Assembly (NCBI GenBank): GCA_022678445.1
Contig: JALBWU010000013.1
Span: 1-51,535 of the forward strand
DNA: 51,535 bases
Origin: Candidatus Aramenus sp. CH1
GTDB taxonomy: Archaea; Thermoproteota; Thermoprotei_A; Sulfolobales; Sulfolobaceae
Direction of reading: 5' to 3'
In this document: positions 15,861 to 25,771 of the stretch, one piece after another
Layout of the letters: every line of letters begins with the position of its first letter
Position numbering within the stretch: the stretch's first letter is position 1
Notes under the pieces: generated by a model
Told to the model about the DNA's origin: nothing
Seen by the model: only the letters and a program-made list of their open reading frames with translations
Database searches by the model: none
Program-made: the position numbers and the translations under genes

Positions 15861-18106
15861 GAGGCAGTAGCTACCTCTACGAGTATAGTCTGTAACGTAG
15901 ACGTGGTCACAACGTTCTTTAGCACGTCCCTTATGGCCTCCGAAAAGCTCTGACCTTCCACAACGTCCTTGTTCTCAAAAGCCAAATTCCTCGAAGTGCT
16001 CACCCTTTGAACTATTTCCCTCACTATTGGCTCTACGTCGTAAGACCTCACCGCGTCAACGTACTTTGACACCTTCTCGTTGAGTAGAATCTGATCGCCT
16101 ACCACGACCTTCAAGAATTTTACCACGTTGGCGTCATCTGCTAATTTTGCCCTCAAGAGGCCCATGAACTCCTTCCTCACGATGGGTATTACGACAAGAA
16201 CGAAGTAGTTCCTTCCTCCTACCTTCCAGAGGTCTACCTTACTCGCTATTTCGTCAACGCTTCTCAAGGAGGCTTCCCTTATAGCGTTAACAATTATCTC
16301 CACCATGACGGTGTCAGACACTGTGACGGTTTCCCCTGCAATTGCCCTAACCTTGCTAGCCTCTGCTGAGTAGAACTTGCTGTAAACCGACCTCGTCCCG
16401 AACTTCCAAGTGGAGAAGGGACATATTGTTAGTACGTTCTTTTGCCTAGTGTGGACTTGCTCCCCTTTATAGGACGTGAGGAAGAGCCCTGCGCACTCCT
16501 TGTCTTGACCCTCAATTCCCAGTTTCCTAGCCCAACAGCCAGCGTGTATTGGATCATTTATGAAGGGCTTTATTACCTCGAAGGCAAAATATCCCTTTTC
16601 TCCGCTTAACGTGTTGTATACGTAAAGCCCCTCTGGGCAAAGGAAGTATACTCCTTCAGCCCCGTTCGTCTTCTTTAGCTCCAAGATTCTCTGAACATCC
16701 CTCCTAGCCCCCTCCACGTCGCCGCTAATGTATTTGTCAAAGCCGCAACATATGCCGTCGACCAGCTTCACTCTGGGAGAGGTGGGTATCTTGTTGCCGT
16801 TTTCCATTAAGAATTTCAAGAATCCCTCCAGACCCACGGGATCGTACTTCGCCGAACAGCCTACGAAGAGGAGGAACCTCGGATAGCTTCTGAACTTGTC
16901 TTCTAGCTGTTTCTCCACTTCCTTCGCCCTCAAAGAAGAGCCCTCCAACGAGATGGACACAGTGAAGCTCGACCCGAGCCTCGGAAGAACCTCAGTGATC
17001 CTGGAGATCTTTATGCCCTCTGGGCACACGTCCTCGCATTGCTTACAGCCGAAACACGCCTCAAATACAGTTTCTCCGGTGACGAGCCTGTTTAGCCTAC
17101 CCATGGCGGAGTAAAAGACGTTCTTGGCGGTCTTATACGCCAGGCAAGAGTCGAGGCACAGTGAGCAGTTCACGCAACGCGTAGCGTCTATGTACTCGTC
17201 CCTAATGAACTCTGCGTGCTTAGGTACCTTGACTCCTCTCTTGTACTTGCTTAGTATGTGCTTTTGAAGGTCGTCATAGTCCCTCAAGTTGGGGAATGGA
17301 AAGACGCCGGGGTTCTTCCTGAGGAAGTTGAAGACCTCCTCTAACTCGTCCGCCTTAACTGAACCACACATCACCGTGTACTTGTCTGGGCTGTTGAAGT
17401 TGACCTCATACCCGATGACGAGCTCCCCGGGGAAGCCGTTAAAAAGGGATGGGTCTGTCGCCCTCAAGCAGATGGGCGCGTAGTCCTTCTTCACTAACCT
17501 ATAGGAAGCCACAAACATCTCCTTGACGAGCTCCTTTACGTCGACAGATTTCCCGCTAACAAGGGAGGAGTAAATTGAGGGGACGAAGTATCTCTTGGTA
17601 CCGTCAATTATGAGGCTAGACCACGAGAGCTTCTCCTCTTGGGATACCTCTATTACCTCATCGTACTTGACTAAAGTGACGATAGACCCCTTCTCTCCGT
17701 TTTCGTGGACTGCCTTCTTGTACCTCACGAACCCGAACTTGTAGCTCCCGAACCCTGAACCGTTTGTGGCAATGAACCCCCCGACAGTGCCCTTAGGGTA
17801 GAGGGGGAAGAGGGCAGGGTAATAGCCCTCCTTGATCAACGAGTTAAAGAGCTCCTCAAAGGTGGCACCGGGAGCTACCCTAGCCTTTGCGTATATGTTC
17901 CCCCTCTCGAGGATTGAGAAAACTGATCCGTCCTCCAGCCTATTCCTAGCGCTCACGTACTTGGGGTTCAAATATCTCAGTAAGCTACCGTCCAAAGACG
18001 TACCTCTGCCGACTATCACCTCCCCCCCTTCGACCATGAACTTCTTCAGGGACGACACATCAAAGGACGTAATAGCCCTGCTAAAGATCGACGCGTCTAG
18101 TAACAA
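15857..18106 (-). CDS. FAD-binding / Fe-S oxidoreductase (GlcD-GlcF-like fusion)
   Basis: A 749-residue fusion. The N-terminus (1-200) is a PCMH-type FAD domain, with EVIVGRGTSLDGS and the FAD-binding loop YPKGTVGGFIATNGSG. The middle has two CxxCxxCxxxC-type clusters: CVNCSLCLDSC and CFGCKQCEDVC, a pair of 4Fe-4S centres as in GlcF/LldE-type proteins. Further on CSAKYDP and GICCGFDK resemble the cysteine-rich CCG domain of heterodisulfide-reductase relatives. A ~200-residue C-terminal region is not recognised. It likely oxidises a 2-hydroxyacid (D-lactate or glycolate type) and passes electrons through Fe-S centres to the quinone pool. The substrate is inferred only from family resemblance. 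No signal peptide. Confidence 0.7.
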   Translation of the reverse strand: MLLDASIFSRAITSFDVSSLKKFMVEGGEVIVGRGTSLDGSLLRYLNPKYVSARNRLEDGSVFSILERGNIYAKARVAPGATFEELFNSLIKEGYYPALFPLYPKGTVGGFIATNGSGFGSYKFGFVRYKKAVHENGEKGSIVTLVKYDEVIEVSQEEKLSWSSLIIDGTKRYFVPSIYSSLVSGKSVDVKELVKEMFVASYRLVKKDYAPICLRATDPSLFNGFPGELVIGYEVNFNSPDKYTVMCGSVKADELEEVFNFLRKNPGVFPFPNLRDYDDLQKHILSKYKRGVKVPKHAEFIRDEYIDATRCVNCSLCLDSCLAYKTAKNVFYSAMGRLNRLVTGETVFEACFGCKQCEDVCPEGIKISRITEVLPRLGSSFTVSISLEGSSLRAKEVEKQLEDKFRSYPRFLLFVGCSAKYDPVGLEGFLKFLMENGNKIPTSPRVKLVDGICCGFDKYISGDVEGARRDVQRILELKKTNGAEGVYFLCPEGLYVYNTLSGEKGYFAFEVIKPFINDPIHAGCWARKLGIEGQDKECAGLFLTSYKGEQVHTRQKNVLTICPFSTWKFGTRSVYSKFYSAEASKVRAIAGETVTVSDTVMVEIIVNAIREASLRSVDEIASKVDLWKVGGRNYFVLVVIPIVRKEFMGLLRAKLADDANVVKFLKVVVGDQILLNEKVSKYVDAVRSYDVEPIVREIVQRVSTSRNLAFENKDVVEGQSFSEAIRDVLKNVVTTSTLQTILVEVATAS

Positions 18107-18166
18107 CTGTCCTCACCATGCATTAGGGGATAAAAATAATAAAAGGTTTTGCCAAAAATCGAATAA

Positions 18167-18913
18167 ATGGTACTTCTTCATATTCCAGTAAGTATTTCAG
18201 GAATTTGGTATCCAATAAAGTCGGAAATTGTAAGCAAGACCGGGTCAATAGGACTAACCCTTGTGCTGAAGCCATATAGCGTCTTTGAGGTTAAGAAGTC
18301 CGACACTCCCGTGATTGTATTTAATGGGATTAAGATAGATTTCCCCAACGTTGCTGTCCTTAAGAGACTGGGAGACTTAAGGGTAGAAGGAGAAGCTAAA
18401 GTCCCCCTAGGTTACGGATATGGGCTAAGTGGATCCATTAGCCTGGCCTATGCGCTGGGGGCAAGCGAGGTATACAACGTCAGCGAAAGGGTCGCTTTAG
18501 AGACCGCGCACGAGAGCGAAGTACTTTTTAATAACGGCTTGGGGGACGTCATATCACAGTACTACGGTGGAGGACTAGTGTTCAGGAAAAAGCCCGGCGC
18601 ACCGGGCCATGGAGAGGTAGAGCTGGTGGAAGTTGAGTGGCAGGAAGTGTACTCAAAACCCCTTGAAAGGATGCCAACCAAGGGGATAATTAGGCCACTT
18701 GAAATCGCAAAGGCCTTGATCCAAGAGTTCCTTGAGGACAGGACTCTCAGGAAGTTCTTTGAGATGTCCAGGAGGTTTAACGAGGAGCTCGGCTTCCACT
18801 CTGAGTACAGCGATTCCTTCAGGAAAAAAGGATTAATAGTCAAACTCGGAAATCCAAGTGAGAGCGGATGGATAAGCCACGTTCCAGCGATGCGTGGAGC
18901 CTACGTGGGCTAA
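18167..18913 (+). CDS. Pantoate kinase (archaeal, GHMP family)
   Basis: A 248-residue GHMP-fold kinase, phosphorylating pantoate to 4-phosphopantoate in archaeal CoA synthesis. The N-terminus has [12 protein letters not shown] where GHMP kinases carry substrate contacts. The glycine-serine phosphate loop is [18 protein letters not shown] (about residues 80-97), the GHMP 'PxGxGxGxS' equivalent. TAHESEV and [11 protein letters not shown] follow, then the family end [13 protein letters not shown] and [13 protein letters not shown] at 18167. It overlaps the next gene by 46 bp, so the two are translationally coupled. With phosphopantothenate synthetase and PanB adjacent, the assignment is well supported by context. 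Confidence 0.85.
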   Translation: MVLLHIPVSISGIWYPIKSEIVSKTGSIGLTLVLKPYSVFEVKKSDTPVIVFNGIKIDFPNVAVLKRLGDLRVEGEAKVPLGYGYGLSGSISLAYALGASEVYNVSERVALETAHESEVLFNNGLGDVISQYYGGGLVFRKKPGAPGHGEVELVEVEWQEVYSKPLERMPTKGIIRPLEIAKALIQEFLEDRTLRKFFEMSRRFNEELGFHSEYSDSFRKKGLIVKLGNPSESGWISHVPAMRGAYVG

Positions 18914-19659
18914 TCCCAGAAAACCACCCAAGGAGGGAGTCCTTGATAGTCAGGGAGAAGCTAGTTGAAGCCTTAGAGAAGGAAATCTTGGTACCTCAAG
19001 GCCTAATCGCCCACGGTAGGGGCGAGTGCTTCGACTACCTAGTAGGGGAGAAGACCCAGCCCTTCGCAGAGGTCGCAGAGAAAGTTGCCGTAGCTATGTT
19101 GCTTTTGGCCAAGAACCCAGTAATATCGGTAAACGGAAACATGGCAGCCCTAGTGCCGAAGGAGATAGTGGAACTAGCTGGGGAAGTTAACGCAAAGGTG
19201 GAGGTGAACTTGTTCTACAGGAGCGTGGAGAGGGTCAAAGCCATCGCCAAGGAATTAGAGGAAAACGGAGCGGAAAAGGTGCTCACCGAGGGAGACGCAA
19301 CGATACCGGAGCTCTTCAGCGAAAGGAGGAAAGTTAGCAAGGATGGGATATACTCTGCAGACGTAGTCCTCTTGGCGATGGAGGACGGGGACAGGACACA
19401 AGCTCTAGTTAACATGGGGAAGAAGGTAATAGCAATAGACCTGAACCCCCTCTCTAGGACTTCGCTTTCAGCTACCGTAACCATAGTAGACAACGTGATA
19501 AGAGCGTTCCCCAACATGATAAGGTTTGCAAGGGAAATGAAGGAGGTAAGCAGGGAAGAGATTAAGAAGTTGATCGACCAGTTCGACAACAGGAAAAACC
19601 TATCCGAGTCGCTGAAGTTCATTTCCTCGAGGTTGATTCAGCTCTCGGAGGACTTGTAG
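18868..19659 (+). CDS. Phosphopantothenate synthetase (4-phosphopantoate-beta-alanine ligase)
   Basis: A 263-residue archaeal enzyme that condenses 4-phosphopantoate and beta-alanine using ATP. Diagnostic segments are [12 protein letters not shown] near the N-terminus, [17 protein letters not shown] (residues ~45-61) and [17 protein letters not shown], then [33 protein letters not shown], and [14 protein letters not shown]. The start is uncertain: the ATG at 18868 lies within the pantoate kinase gene and adds about 15 residues before the conserved LIPENHPR segment; no other canonical start fits better. Its 3' end overlaps panB on the opposite strand by about 22 bp. The three genes give the archaeal route from ketopantoate on. 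Confidence 0.85.
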   Translation: MDKPRSSDAWSLRGLIPENHPRRESLIVREKLVEALEKEILVPQGLIAHGRGECFDYLVGEKTQPFAEVAEKVAVAMLLLAKNPVISVNGNMAALVPKEIVELAGEVNAKVEVNLFYRSVERVKAIAKELEENGAEKVLTEGDATIPELFSERRKVSKDGIYSADVVLLAMEDGDRTQALVNMGKKVIAIDLNPLSRTSLSATVTIVDNVIRAFPNMIRFAREMKEVSREEIKKLIDQFDNRKNLSESLKFISSRLIQLSEDL

Positions 19660-20426
19660 TTCTCCTTTCCGGGGAACCTGCCTAAGTTTACGTCATCCAC
19701 GTAAGCGTTAACAGCTTTCAAGATCTCCTCGCTCAGGTTAAGGTATCTCCTGGCGAAGTACGGCGTAAACTCGCTTAGCCCCAACAAGTCATGTATTACG
19801 AGCACTTGTCCGTCGCAGTGAGGCCCAGCGCCTATGCATATGATAGGAACACTAACTGCCTTTGTGACTTCCTCTGCTATGTCGGAGTAAACGTTCTCCA
19901 GTACAATGGAGAAGACGCCAGCTTCCTCCAACGCCTTAGCGTCTTCTAGAAGTCTTTCTCTATCCTTTATCACCCTGTAGCCTCCGATCCTTAGGTACCT
20001 CTGCGGAGTGAGGCCTATGTGCCCCATGACCGGTATTCCAGCCTCAACTATCCTCCTCACGGTCTTTAAGATCTCCTTCCCTCCCTCTAACTTAACAGCG
20101 TCGGCTCCGTTCCTAGCTAACGTACCGGCGTTCTTTACTGCCTCCTTTACGGAGTGCTCGTATGAGAGGAAGGGCATATCTGCAACTATCAGTTGCTCTG
20201 GCCTGGCGTTTACGACTGCTTTAAGGTGATGGACGACGTCCCTCATTGTTACAGGTAGCGTAGAGGGGTAGCCCAACATGGTCATGCCGAGGGAGTCTCC
20301 CACTAGGATGCCGTCAAGCTTGCTTTTTGCCAATATCCTCGCTGTCGAGTAGTCGTAGGCCGTCAGCATAGTCAGCTTGCCCTTCCCCTTTCTCTTTAAG
20401 AAGTCCCTTATCGTGACCTTTGCCAT
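19638..20426 (-). CDS. panB: Ketopantoate hydroxymethyltransferase
   Basis: A 262-residue TIM-barrel enzyme that makes ketopantoate from 2-oxoisovalerate with a methylene folate-like pterin. Segments visible: [17 protein letters not shown] opening, [32 protein letters not shown] with the Mg-binding Asp, [28 protein letters not shown], and [18 protein letters not shown]. Length and N-terminus are normal, so the ATG at 20426 is secure. The upstream gene on the same strand runs 113 bp into it. In archaea without standard folate, a modified pterin may supply the one-carbon unit, which fits the pterin cluster 6 kb further on. Confidence 0.95.
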   Translation of the reverse strand: MAKVTIRDFLKRKGKGKLTMLTAYDYSTARILAKSKLDGILVGDSLGMTMLGYPSTLPVTMRDVVHHLKAVVNARPEQLIVADMPFLSYEHSVKEAVKNAGTLARNGADAVKLEGGKEILKTVRRIVEAGIPVMGHIGLTPQRYLRIGGYRVIKDRERLLEDAKALEEAGVFSIVLENVYSDIAEEVTKAVSVPIICIGAGPHCDGQVLVIHDLLGLSEFTPYFARRYLNLSEEILKAVNAYVDDVNLGRFPGKENYKSSES

Positions 20427-21009
20427 TTAACCTCAATGAGACTTTGTCGGCCAAGCTTAAAACTCTCCTTATCCTGTTAGCAATGTACTGCGTCTCCTCG
20501 TACATCTCAGCCTTCCTGTAGACCTCTATGGCTAACCTCAAGTCCTCAAAGGCTAACCTCCTGAACAACGCCCTGTCAACGTCTGTAATCCTAGGCTTTT
20601 TCAGCATGAACTCCAGCCTCTTTTCCATGCCCTCTATGTCCAAGCTGTTCGCTTGTATCTTTACCAGCTTCACTTCTGGATCTTCTTCCCCCTCCTCTAA
20701 CGCGCTCCTCACTTCCTCGGCGTCTATGAACTTCCACCAGTGCTGGTTAGACGACTTATACGACGTCTCGATTATGCCGAAGTCCCTCTCCAAAGCCCTC
20801 AGTATCATCTTTGGATCCCAGGAGTAACCAAGGGACTGGAGCTCTGAGTACAACGTCTTGTAGTCGAAGTGCCCTAGCTCGCTCTCCCCGTTATGGTCGT
20901 AGATGCTCAAGGCTACCCTCAACACGGCCTTTGACTTCTCGCCGTACTTCGTTAACGCCTCTATTGTCCTGTCCCTAACTCCGCCTAACACTAAGTGTAA
21001 TCTTGCCAA
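20314..21009 (-). CDS. Conserved hypothetical, possible winged-helix protein
   Basis: A 231-residue protein with an N-terminal half that looks like a winged helix ([16 protein letters not shown], then [31 protein letters not shown]), suggesting DNA or RNA binding. The central part is acidic and helical. The last ~37 residues (from about GKGHDKG) are encoded entirely within panB in another frame and have an unusual low-complexity look, so the natural stop may be upstream or lost. The ATG at 21009 is followed by a good start context. It precedes panB with no gap. Function unknown; coupling to CoA synthesis is not implied by the sequence. Confidence 0.5.
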   Translation of the reverse strand: MARLHLVLGGVRDRTIEALTKYGEKSKAVLRVALSIYDHNGESELGHFDYKTLYSELQSLGYSWDPKMILRALERDFGIIETSYKSSNQHWWKFIDAEEVRSALEEGEEDPEVKLVKIQANSLDIEGMEKRLEFMLKKPRITDVDRALFRRLAFEDLRLAIEVYRKAEMYEETQYIANRIRRVLSLADKVSLRLNGKGHDKGLLKEKGEGQADYADGLRLLDSEDIGKKQA

Positions 21010-21045
21010 AGGATTATATTATACTAAAACTACAATAAACGGAAT

Positions 21046-21798
21046 ATGACCAACGACAGCTTGGCCGTCAGTGTTACTAAGCTGACAAAGAAGTTCGGCG
21101 ACAAGGTCGTCCTCGACGACATCACGTTTGAAGTTAAAGAAGGGGAGGTGTTTGGGATCATAGGACCAAACGGAGCGGGGAAGACGACCACGCTGAGGAT
21201 CATCGCTGGGATTATAAGGAAGTACGAGGGGGAAGTGAGAGTTTACGGACTAAAGCCGGTAGACGCTAGGAAGGCGGGCTATATCTCCTATATGCCAGAG
21301 GACGCCTTCCCCTACGATAACCTGACAGGGTACGAAAACTTGGAGTTCTACGCTAAGATATATTCTAAGGGAGACAAGGTAAAGGCCAAGGAGTACGTGG
21401 AGAGGGGTGTCGCGATCGCGAACCTGGGCGACAAGATATACGACAGGGCATCAGCTTACAGTAGGGGTATGAAGAGGAGGTTGTTGATAGCTCGGACGTT
21501 GATGGTGAAGCCAAAGGTGGCCATCCTCGATGAGCCAACTACCGCCCTCGACGTTGAGTCTGCCATAAAGGTGAGGGAGACCATAAGGGGCATGAGGGGA
21601 GAGTCCACAATAGTCATATCCTCCCACAACATGCTCGAGGTAGAGTACCTTTGCGACTCTATAGTGCTGATTGACCACGGAAGGGTAGTGGCTGTGGGGA
21701 GACCAAAGGAGATAGTGGAGCTAACGAAAACAAATAACTTAGAGGAAGCGTTCATAAAACTCACGGTGAAGGAGAACGATAAGGGACTTATTGCTTAA
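21046..21798 (+). CDS. ABC transporter ATP-binding protein (exporter type)
   Basis: A 250-residue ATPase. Walker A is [13 protein letters not shown] (about 39-51), the Q-loop region is [14 protein letters not shown] (unusual, Glu instead of Gln), the signature is [16 protein letters not shown] (SRGMK instead of SGGQ, as in NatA/CcmA-type exporters), Walker B is [12 protein letters not shown], and the H-loop is [10 protein letters not shown]-terminal regulatory tail follows. This pattern marks an ABC-2 drug or ion efflux type ATPase. It overlaps the permease start by 8 bp, so the two are coupled. Substrate unknown. Confidence 0.85.
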   Translation: MTNDSLAVSVTKLTKKFGDKVVLDDITFEVKEGEVFGIIGPNGAGKTTTLRIIAGIIRKYEGEVRVYGLKPVDARKAGYISYMPEDAFPYDNLTGYENLEFYAKIYSKGDKVKAKEYVERGVAIANLGDKIYDRASAYSRGMKRRLLIARTLMVKPKVAILDEPTTALDVESAIKVRETIRGMRGESTIVISSHNMLEVEYLCDSIVLIDHGRVVAVGRPKEIVELTKTNNLEEAFIKLTVKENDKGLIA

Positions 21799-22954
21799 GG
21801 AATGGACTGACGTAAAGAGGGACAGGAAGCTACTCCTCGGCTCGGTCCTCCTTCCCCTCGTGTTACTCCCCTTGATAGGCGGAATCCTGTTCGCAGCTGC
21901 CGTTAGTCAACCCCCAGTAGTGGAGATCATTAACGAGAACGTGAGCAACGTAAAGTACGTGGACTACCTAGCTGACTACATAACCTCACATGGGGGCGTA
22001 GTTTACGTTAACTCGTCTCCCGTGTTGCCCGACGTGAAAGTGGTCTTCCCTCCTCAGTTTTACTCCAACATAACAAACATCAACAGGACTGCCTCTGTGG
22101 AAATCACCTATTTGATATCTGCAAATAGCCAAGCTTTTGACCTTGTGGATAACGGACTCTACAACATCCTTTACAACTCGTCATTGAGCAGAATTGAGCA
22201 AATAGAGAAGATCTCCAACGTCTCAGTTCCTCCGCAAAAGATAAGGGATCCATTGGCCGTCTACATAGCTTACGTCCAGCCTACTGGTAAGGCAGTGAGT
22301 AGCTCGGAGAACAACCTGGCACAGCTAGCGAGGATAGTAGCAGTTATCCTCTTTCCGGCGTCTACTCCAGTGATCTTCTTTGTAACGGACGGTATATTGG
22401 GCGAAAAGGAGAGGAAGACGTTGGAGTCCCTCTTGGCCTCTCCCATCTCAGCAAAGTCGTTCATAGCGTCTAAAGTCGCCATATCCATACTTCTTGGGAT
22501 AATATCCTCCATAGGGGACGTAGCGGGCCTAGTGGTCTTCTCCTTGTTTGCGCCCTTCATAGTGGGGGCCTCTGTTTCCTTCTCCCTAAGCTTCGTTGCC
22601 CTTACTGTGGTCCTCTACCTCTTGATGGTATTCTTGACTGCATCAATAAGCGTCTTCATATTGGTCTTAATTGGGGGATCGAGCAAGAACGTCCAAGTAG
22701 TCAATTTCCTCATAACCAGCTTTGGTCTAGTCGCATCCTTTTCATCCCTGTTGATAAACTTCGGCAACTTATCTTTCCCGCTCTCCACTATTTTGCTTAT
22801 ACCCTATGTCCAGATAGTGGCGTCCCTACTGCTATATGTATTCGGGCTCGTACAGGAATCCATATTCTATATATCAGGAACAATAATAGCTTGTGTACTG
22901 TTAATTTTAATCTCGTCTAGGTTCCTGGACAGCGAAAGGCTTTTGCTCAAATAA
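21791..22954 (+). CDS. ABC-2 type transporter permease
   Basis: A 387-residue membrane protein with one N-terminal helix ([20 protein letters not shown]), an extracellular domain of about 150 residues rich in Asn-x-Ser/Thr, and five or six helices in the C-terminal half ([73 protein letters not shown]). The segment [20 protein letters not shown] is the ABC-2/NatB signature that contacts the ATPase. Start is a TTG at 21791, inside the ATPase gene; there is no ATG in this part of the frame. Together with the ATPase it forms an exporter of unknown substrate. Confidence 0.8.
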   Translation: MLKEWTDVKRDRKLLLGSVLLPLVLLPLIGGILFAAAVSQPPVVEIINENVSNVKYVDYLADYITSHGGVVYVNSSPVLPDVKVVFPPQFYSNITNINRTASVEITYLISANSQAFDLVDNGLYNILYNSSLSRIEQIEKISNVSVPPQKIRDPLAVYIAYVQPTGKAVSSSENNLAQLARIVAVILFPASTPVIFFVTDGILGEKERKTLESLLASPISAKSFIASKVAISILLGIISSIGDVAGLVVFSLFAPFIVGASVSFSLSFVALTVVLYLLMVFLTASISVFILVLIGGSSKNVQVVNFLITSFGLVASFSSLLINFGNLSFPLSTILLIPYVQIVASLLLYVFGLVQESIFYISGTIIACVLLILISSRFLDSERLLLK

Positions 22955-22986
22955 AGCTTTTATTTTTTGAAAGACTATAATAGAAT

Positions 22987-23217
22987 ATGAGCTCTGTAAA
23001 AGGATATGTTTTAATTATAACTTCAATTGGAAAAGAAACAGATATTTCAAACGAATTGAAGAAAATTCAAGGGGTAAGGGAGGCTACCCCCGTATACGGC
23101 GAGTATGACGTTGTGGTGGTAATAGAGGCTCAGTCCTTGGAGGAGCTGAACAAGGTAATTTCCCAGATAAGGAGGAACCCTAACATCATAAGGACGGTCA
23201 CGTTAATTTCCATGTAA
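22987..23217 (+). CDS. Stand-alone Lrp/AsnC (RAM) ligand-binding domain
   Basis: A 76-residue protein matching only the C-terminal effector-binding half of Lrp/AsnC factors: [17 protein letters not shown], then [25 protein letters not shown] and [15 protein letters not shown]. The beta-alpha-beta-beta-alpha-beta ferredoxin-like pattern and the [11 protein letters not shown] strand are typical. There is no HTH, so it is a stand-alone RAM domain that may oligomerise with full-length Lrp proteins or respond to amino acids. A TATA-like stretch (GCTTTTATTTTTTG) precedes it, giving a short or absent leader. It lies directly after the exporter genes. Confidence 0.75.
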   Translation: MSSVKGYVLIITSIGKETDISNELKKIQGVREATPVYGEYDVVVVIEAQSLEELNKVISQIRRNPNIIRTVTLISM

Positions 23218-23298
23218 TCAGAACCCTTTGGAGTTCTCCTCATTTTTTCAGTACGTCCCTACCACATCATTTCTTAAGGAGGGTTAACGTCATAGAAG

Positions 23299-23355
23299 TG
23301 GGACCCACCTATGCTCATTTGCTCCCGGGACACGGGAACATTTCACATAGGCCCA
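23299..23355. other. Possible structured RNA or terminator (stem with inner hairpin)
   Basis: This 57-bp stretch can fold as one nested structure: TGGG (23299-23302) and CCTATG (23308-23313) pair with CATAGG (23346-23351) and CCCA (23352-23355), leaving a five-base bulge, and inside it TCCCG (23323-23327) pairs with CGGGA (23333-23337) across a five-base loop. It lies in the 180-bp space between two converging genes, so it may be a bidirectional terminator, or a small RNA. No poly-T tract follows immediately on the plus strand. Strand unknown. Confidence 0.35.
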
Positions 23356-23398
23356 GATTTTTATGTGGCAGAAGGAGTTATTAGCTTTTAAGAGTCTT

Positions 23399-23695
23399 TT
23401 AGGAGTTCCCGCCAGTTATTTCGATTTCCTCCTCTTCTTCCTCTTCTTCAAGGGACTTGAGCTTCTTCATAAGCTCTGACACCATTGCGTCCAGCTGGGC
23501 CACCTTAGCCTCAAGGAAAGCGACGTTCTCTTCGTACTGCTCTATCCTCTTGTCGTCCTGCTTTTCCAACTTGCCCTCGATACCTAGCTTTATGAAGAAC
23601 TTTACGAGGTCTGTTATCTGCACCCCCATTTCCTCGGCCTTGCTCCTAAGTTCCTCGTAAAGTTGCTCCGGCAACGATAAGTGTATAGTGGGCAT
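23399..23695 (-). CDS. Ribbon-helix-helix protein with acidic coiled-coil tail
   Basis: A 98-residue protein. Residues 1-40 match a CopG-type ribbon-helix-helix (MPTIHLSLPEQLYEELRSKA, then GVQITDLVKFFIKLGIEGKL), where the first strand normally contacts the DNA major groove in a dimer. Residues 55-85 form a coiled coil (YEENVAFLEAKVAQLDAMV), and a run of Glu (about 10) precedes the C-terminus. The acidic tail could compete for DNA or bind partners. Target unknown. The divergent small gene at 23840 encodes a second RHH protein, so the pair may regulate each other, but this is inference. Confidence 0.7.
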   Translation of the reverse strand: MPTIHLSLPEQLYEELRSKAEEMGVQITDLVKFFIKLGIEGKLEKQDDKRIEQYEENVAFLEAKVAQLDAMVSELMKKLKSLEEEEEEEEIEITGGNS

Positions 23696-23839
23696 CCCTG
23701 TATTTCCCTCTCTAAAAATATCTATGTAATCCGCATATATTAATCTTGCATATGAAGTATTCCTCTTGGAATAGGAATAGTGTAATATCGCTCTAGAAAA
23801 TACTTAAACCTTACAAGAGGAAGATATAGTTTGAGAATC

Positions 23840-24016
23840 ATGAGAGTAGTTACATTCAAAGCGGAAGAAGACTTGTTAGAACTATTGGATAGGTATGCGA
23901 TAAGGTACGGTCTAAACAGAAGCGAAGCCATAAGAAAGGCAATTGAGAAGCTTGTGGGAGAAGACATAAAGAAGGAGACTGTCCCGGTGGCTAAGGTAGA
24001 GAAGGTTAAGCTCTGA
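23840..24016 (+). CDS. Small ribbon-helix-helix (CopG-like) DNA-binding protein
   Basis: A 58-residue protein: strand [11 protein letters not shown], helix [13 protein letters not shown], then [15 protein letters not shown], the classic CopG/Arc pattern with the strand-forming residues at the N-terminus and the second helix starting with RSEAIR. A TTG nine bases upstream (23831) is in frame, but the ATG at 23840 is preferred since the strand begins there. Its 3' end overlaps the converging metal-dependent hydrolase gene by 11 bp. A DNA-binding repressor or plasmid-type antitoxin relative; no toxin gene is adjacent. Confidence 0.75.
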   Translation: MRVVTFKAEEDLLELLDRYAIRYGLNRSEAIRKAIEKLVGEDIKKETVPVAKVEKVKL

Positions 24017-24620
24017 AGACTATTACTCCTTTTTCGCTCCCTTCAATATATTTTTTGTCTACTTCCGCTATTTCTCCCTTATACTCCTTTAGAAAGTATT
24101 CCAGAGGATCCAAAGGCATCAAGTGACCCTTAACCCAATAGTGCATGGGGATGACTATCCTGGGCTTCAACGCGTTAACTAGGGAAATTGCCTCCTTGTA
24201 GTCTATCGTAATAAGTCCTCCCACGGGTATCATCAGAACGTCTGGGGAGGATATTTCCTTTAGTATATCCTCCCTGGGGATTTCCCCAATATCCCCTAGA
24301 TGAACCACCGTGAGGTCCTTTGTCTCTACCTTATATATCGCAGTCTCGCCTCTCTTTTTTCCCCTTTCTTTGTCGTGGTACCACTTATACCCAGTAATCT
24401 TGTAGTCCCCGTACGTCATTGTACCAGTGAACAGGACCTTAAGGTCTTTATACCTCAATATCTCGTAGGCGTTGTGGTCATAATGGTCGTGGGTGACCAA
24501 GACCAGATCTGAGCAAGAGATCTCGGGCCTCTTTAAGCCTATGCTCCCTCCGTCATGGGGGTCTATGACGATCTTGTCGTCTATTGAAAACATAGAGTGG
24601 CCGAAGTACTTTATCATCAA
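24006..24620 (-). CDS. UPF0173-type metallo-beta-lactamase-fold hydrolase
   Basis: A 204-residue protein with [11 protein letters not shown] at the start and the metal-binding HxHxDH as [11 protein letters not shown] (about residues 45-55), then [24 protein letters not shown] and [15 protein letters not shown], which supplies the last histidine. This is the UPF0173 family seen in many bacteria and archaea, expected to be a zinc hydrolase of unknown substrate. The length is typical. It is followed on the same strand by 13 bp and the LeuA-type gene upstream, so both may be cotranscribed. Confidence 0.85.
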   Translation of the reverse strand: MMIKYFGHSMFSIDDKIVIDPHDGGSIGLKRPEISCSDLVLVTHDHYDHNAYEILRYKDLKVLFTGTMTYGDYKITGYKWYHDKERGKKRGETAIYKVETKDLTVVHLGDIGEIPREDILKEISSPDVLMIPVGGLITIDYKEAISLVNALKPRIVIPMHYWVKGHLMPLDPLEYFLKEYKGEIAEVDKKYIEGSEKGVIVFRA

Positions 24621-24633
24621 AAAATTTGGGGAA

Positions 24634-25771
24634 TTAGGAGTTCAAAAGCTTAGTTGCTATCCTCTTAGCGTCCTCTGGAGTAACCTTTTGCCCGTTGTCT
24701 GCCATCTTCTTTACCTCTTGTAACACTAGCCTCAGCTTCTCGTCGTCCAAATGTATCCCTTGATCTTCTAGGACCTTCTTTAAGCCGTGGACTCCGCTGT
24801 GCTTTCCTAGGGCTATCCTCCTGAAGTTGCCCACTTCCTCTGGGCTTATTGGCTCGTAAGTTAACGGGTTCTCCACGACCCCGTGTACGTGGATCCCAGC
24901 CTCGTGACCAAACGCGTTTTCGCCTACTATTGCCTTAAAGAACGGTACTGGCACGCCGGTTAGCTCCGAGACCAGCCTACTTGTCTCGTACAACAACCAC
25001 GTCTTTACGTTCATGTCGTAGCCCATTAACTTCTTCAACCCCATAACTACCTCCTCCAGTGAGGCGTTGCCTGCCCTCTCCCCTATTCCGTTTATTGTCA
25101 CGTGGACTTGCCTTGCCCCAGCCCTCACCCCAGCCAACGAGTTTGCGGTAGCAAGGCCAAAGTCGTTGTGGCAGTGGACGCTCACTATCCTGTCTCCTGC
25201 AGCCTTAACTACGTCCTTTATTAAGTCGTGGAAAGTAAACGGCTCCATGACGCCCACTGTGTCTGGTATATTTATCCTGTCTGCCCCGGCCTCTACTGCC
25301 GTTCTGACTGCCTTTAAAAGGAACTCCCTGTCAGTCCTTGTGGCGTCCTCTGGGCTGTACTCCACGACTAGTCCGTGGTCCTTAGCGTACTTCACGTTGT
25401 CGTATATTCTCTCCAGAACCTCTTCTCTCGTCATCTTGAGTTTATACTTCAAGTGAATATCGGAGGTGGCTATGAACACGTGGACGCTCGACAGCCCCGC
25501 GCTTATTGCCTTGTCTATGTCGTACTTGTTTGCCCTCGCTAGACCTATTACCTCGGTGTAGTCTCCCACTTCCTCAAGGATCTTCTTTGTGGCAATGAAC
25601 TCCCCCTCGGAGGCAGCGGGGAACCCGGCCTCAATTACGTCGACGCCTAATCTGGCTAGTTGTTTTGCTATCCTCACCTTCTGTTCCACAGTTAAGTCTA
25701 TCCCTGGGGCTTGTTCCCCGTCCCTCAGGGTTGTATCTAATATCCTGACTTTAGGCTTGGAGAATACTCAT
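24634..25771 (-). CDS. leuA: 2-isopropylmalate synthase family enzyme, frameshifted 5' end
   Basis: A HMGL-like TIM-barrel acyltransferase. Conserved residues: [19 protein letters not shown] (catalytic Arg-Asp pair, encoded 25689-25746), [51 protein letters not shown] (metal His pair), [15 protein letters not shown] and [13 protein letters not shown]. The C-terminal allosteric domain of classical LeuA is missing, as in short archaeal synthases, so a homocitrate or citramalate role is possible. The conserved N-terminus lies upstream of the first in-frame start (GTG at 25689) with no start codon before a TGA at 25768-25770. An ATG at 25769-25771, in the +1 frame, would read straight into it if one C in the CTCC at 25759-25762 were absent. 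I annotate the whole span for this reason. Confidence 0.75.
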
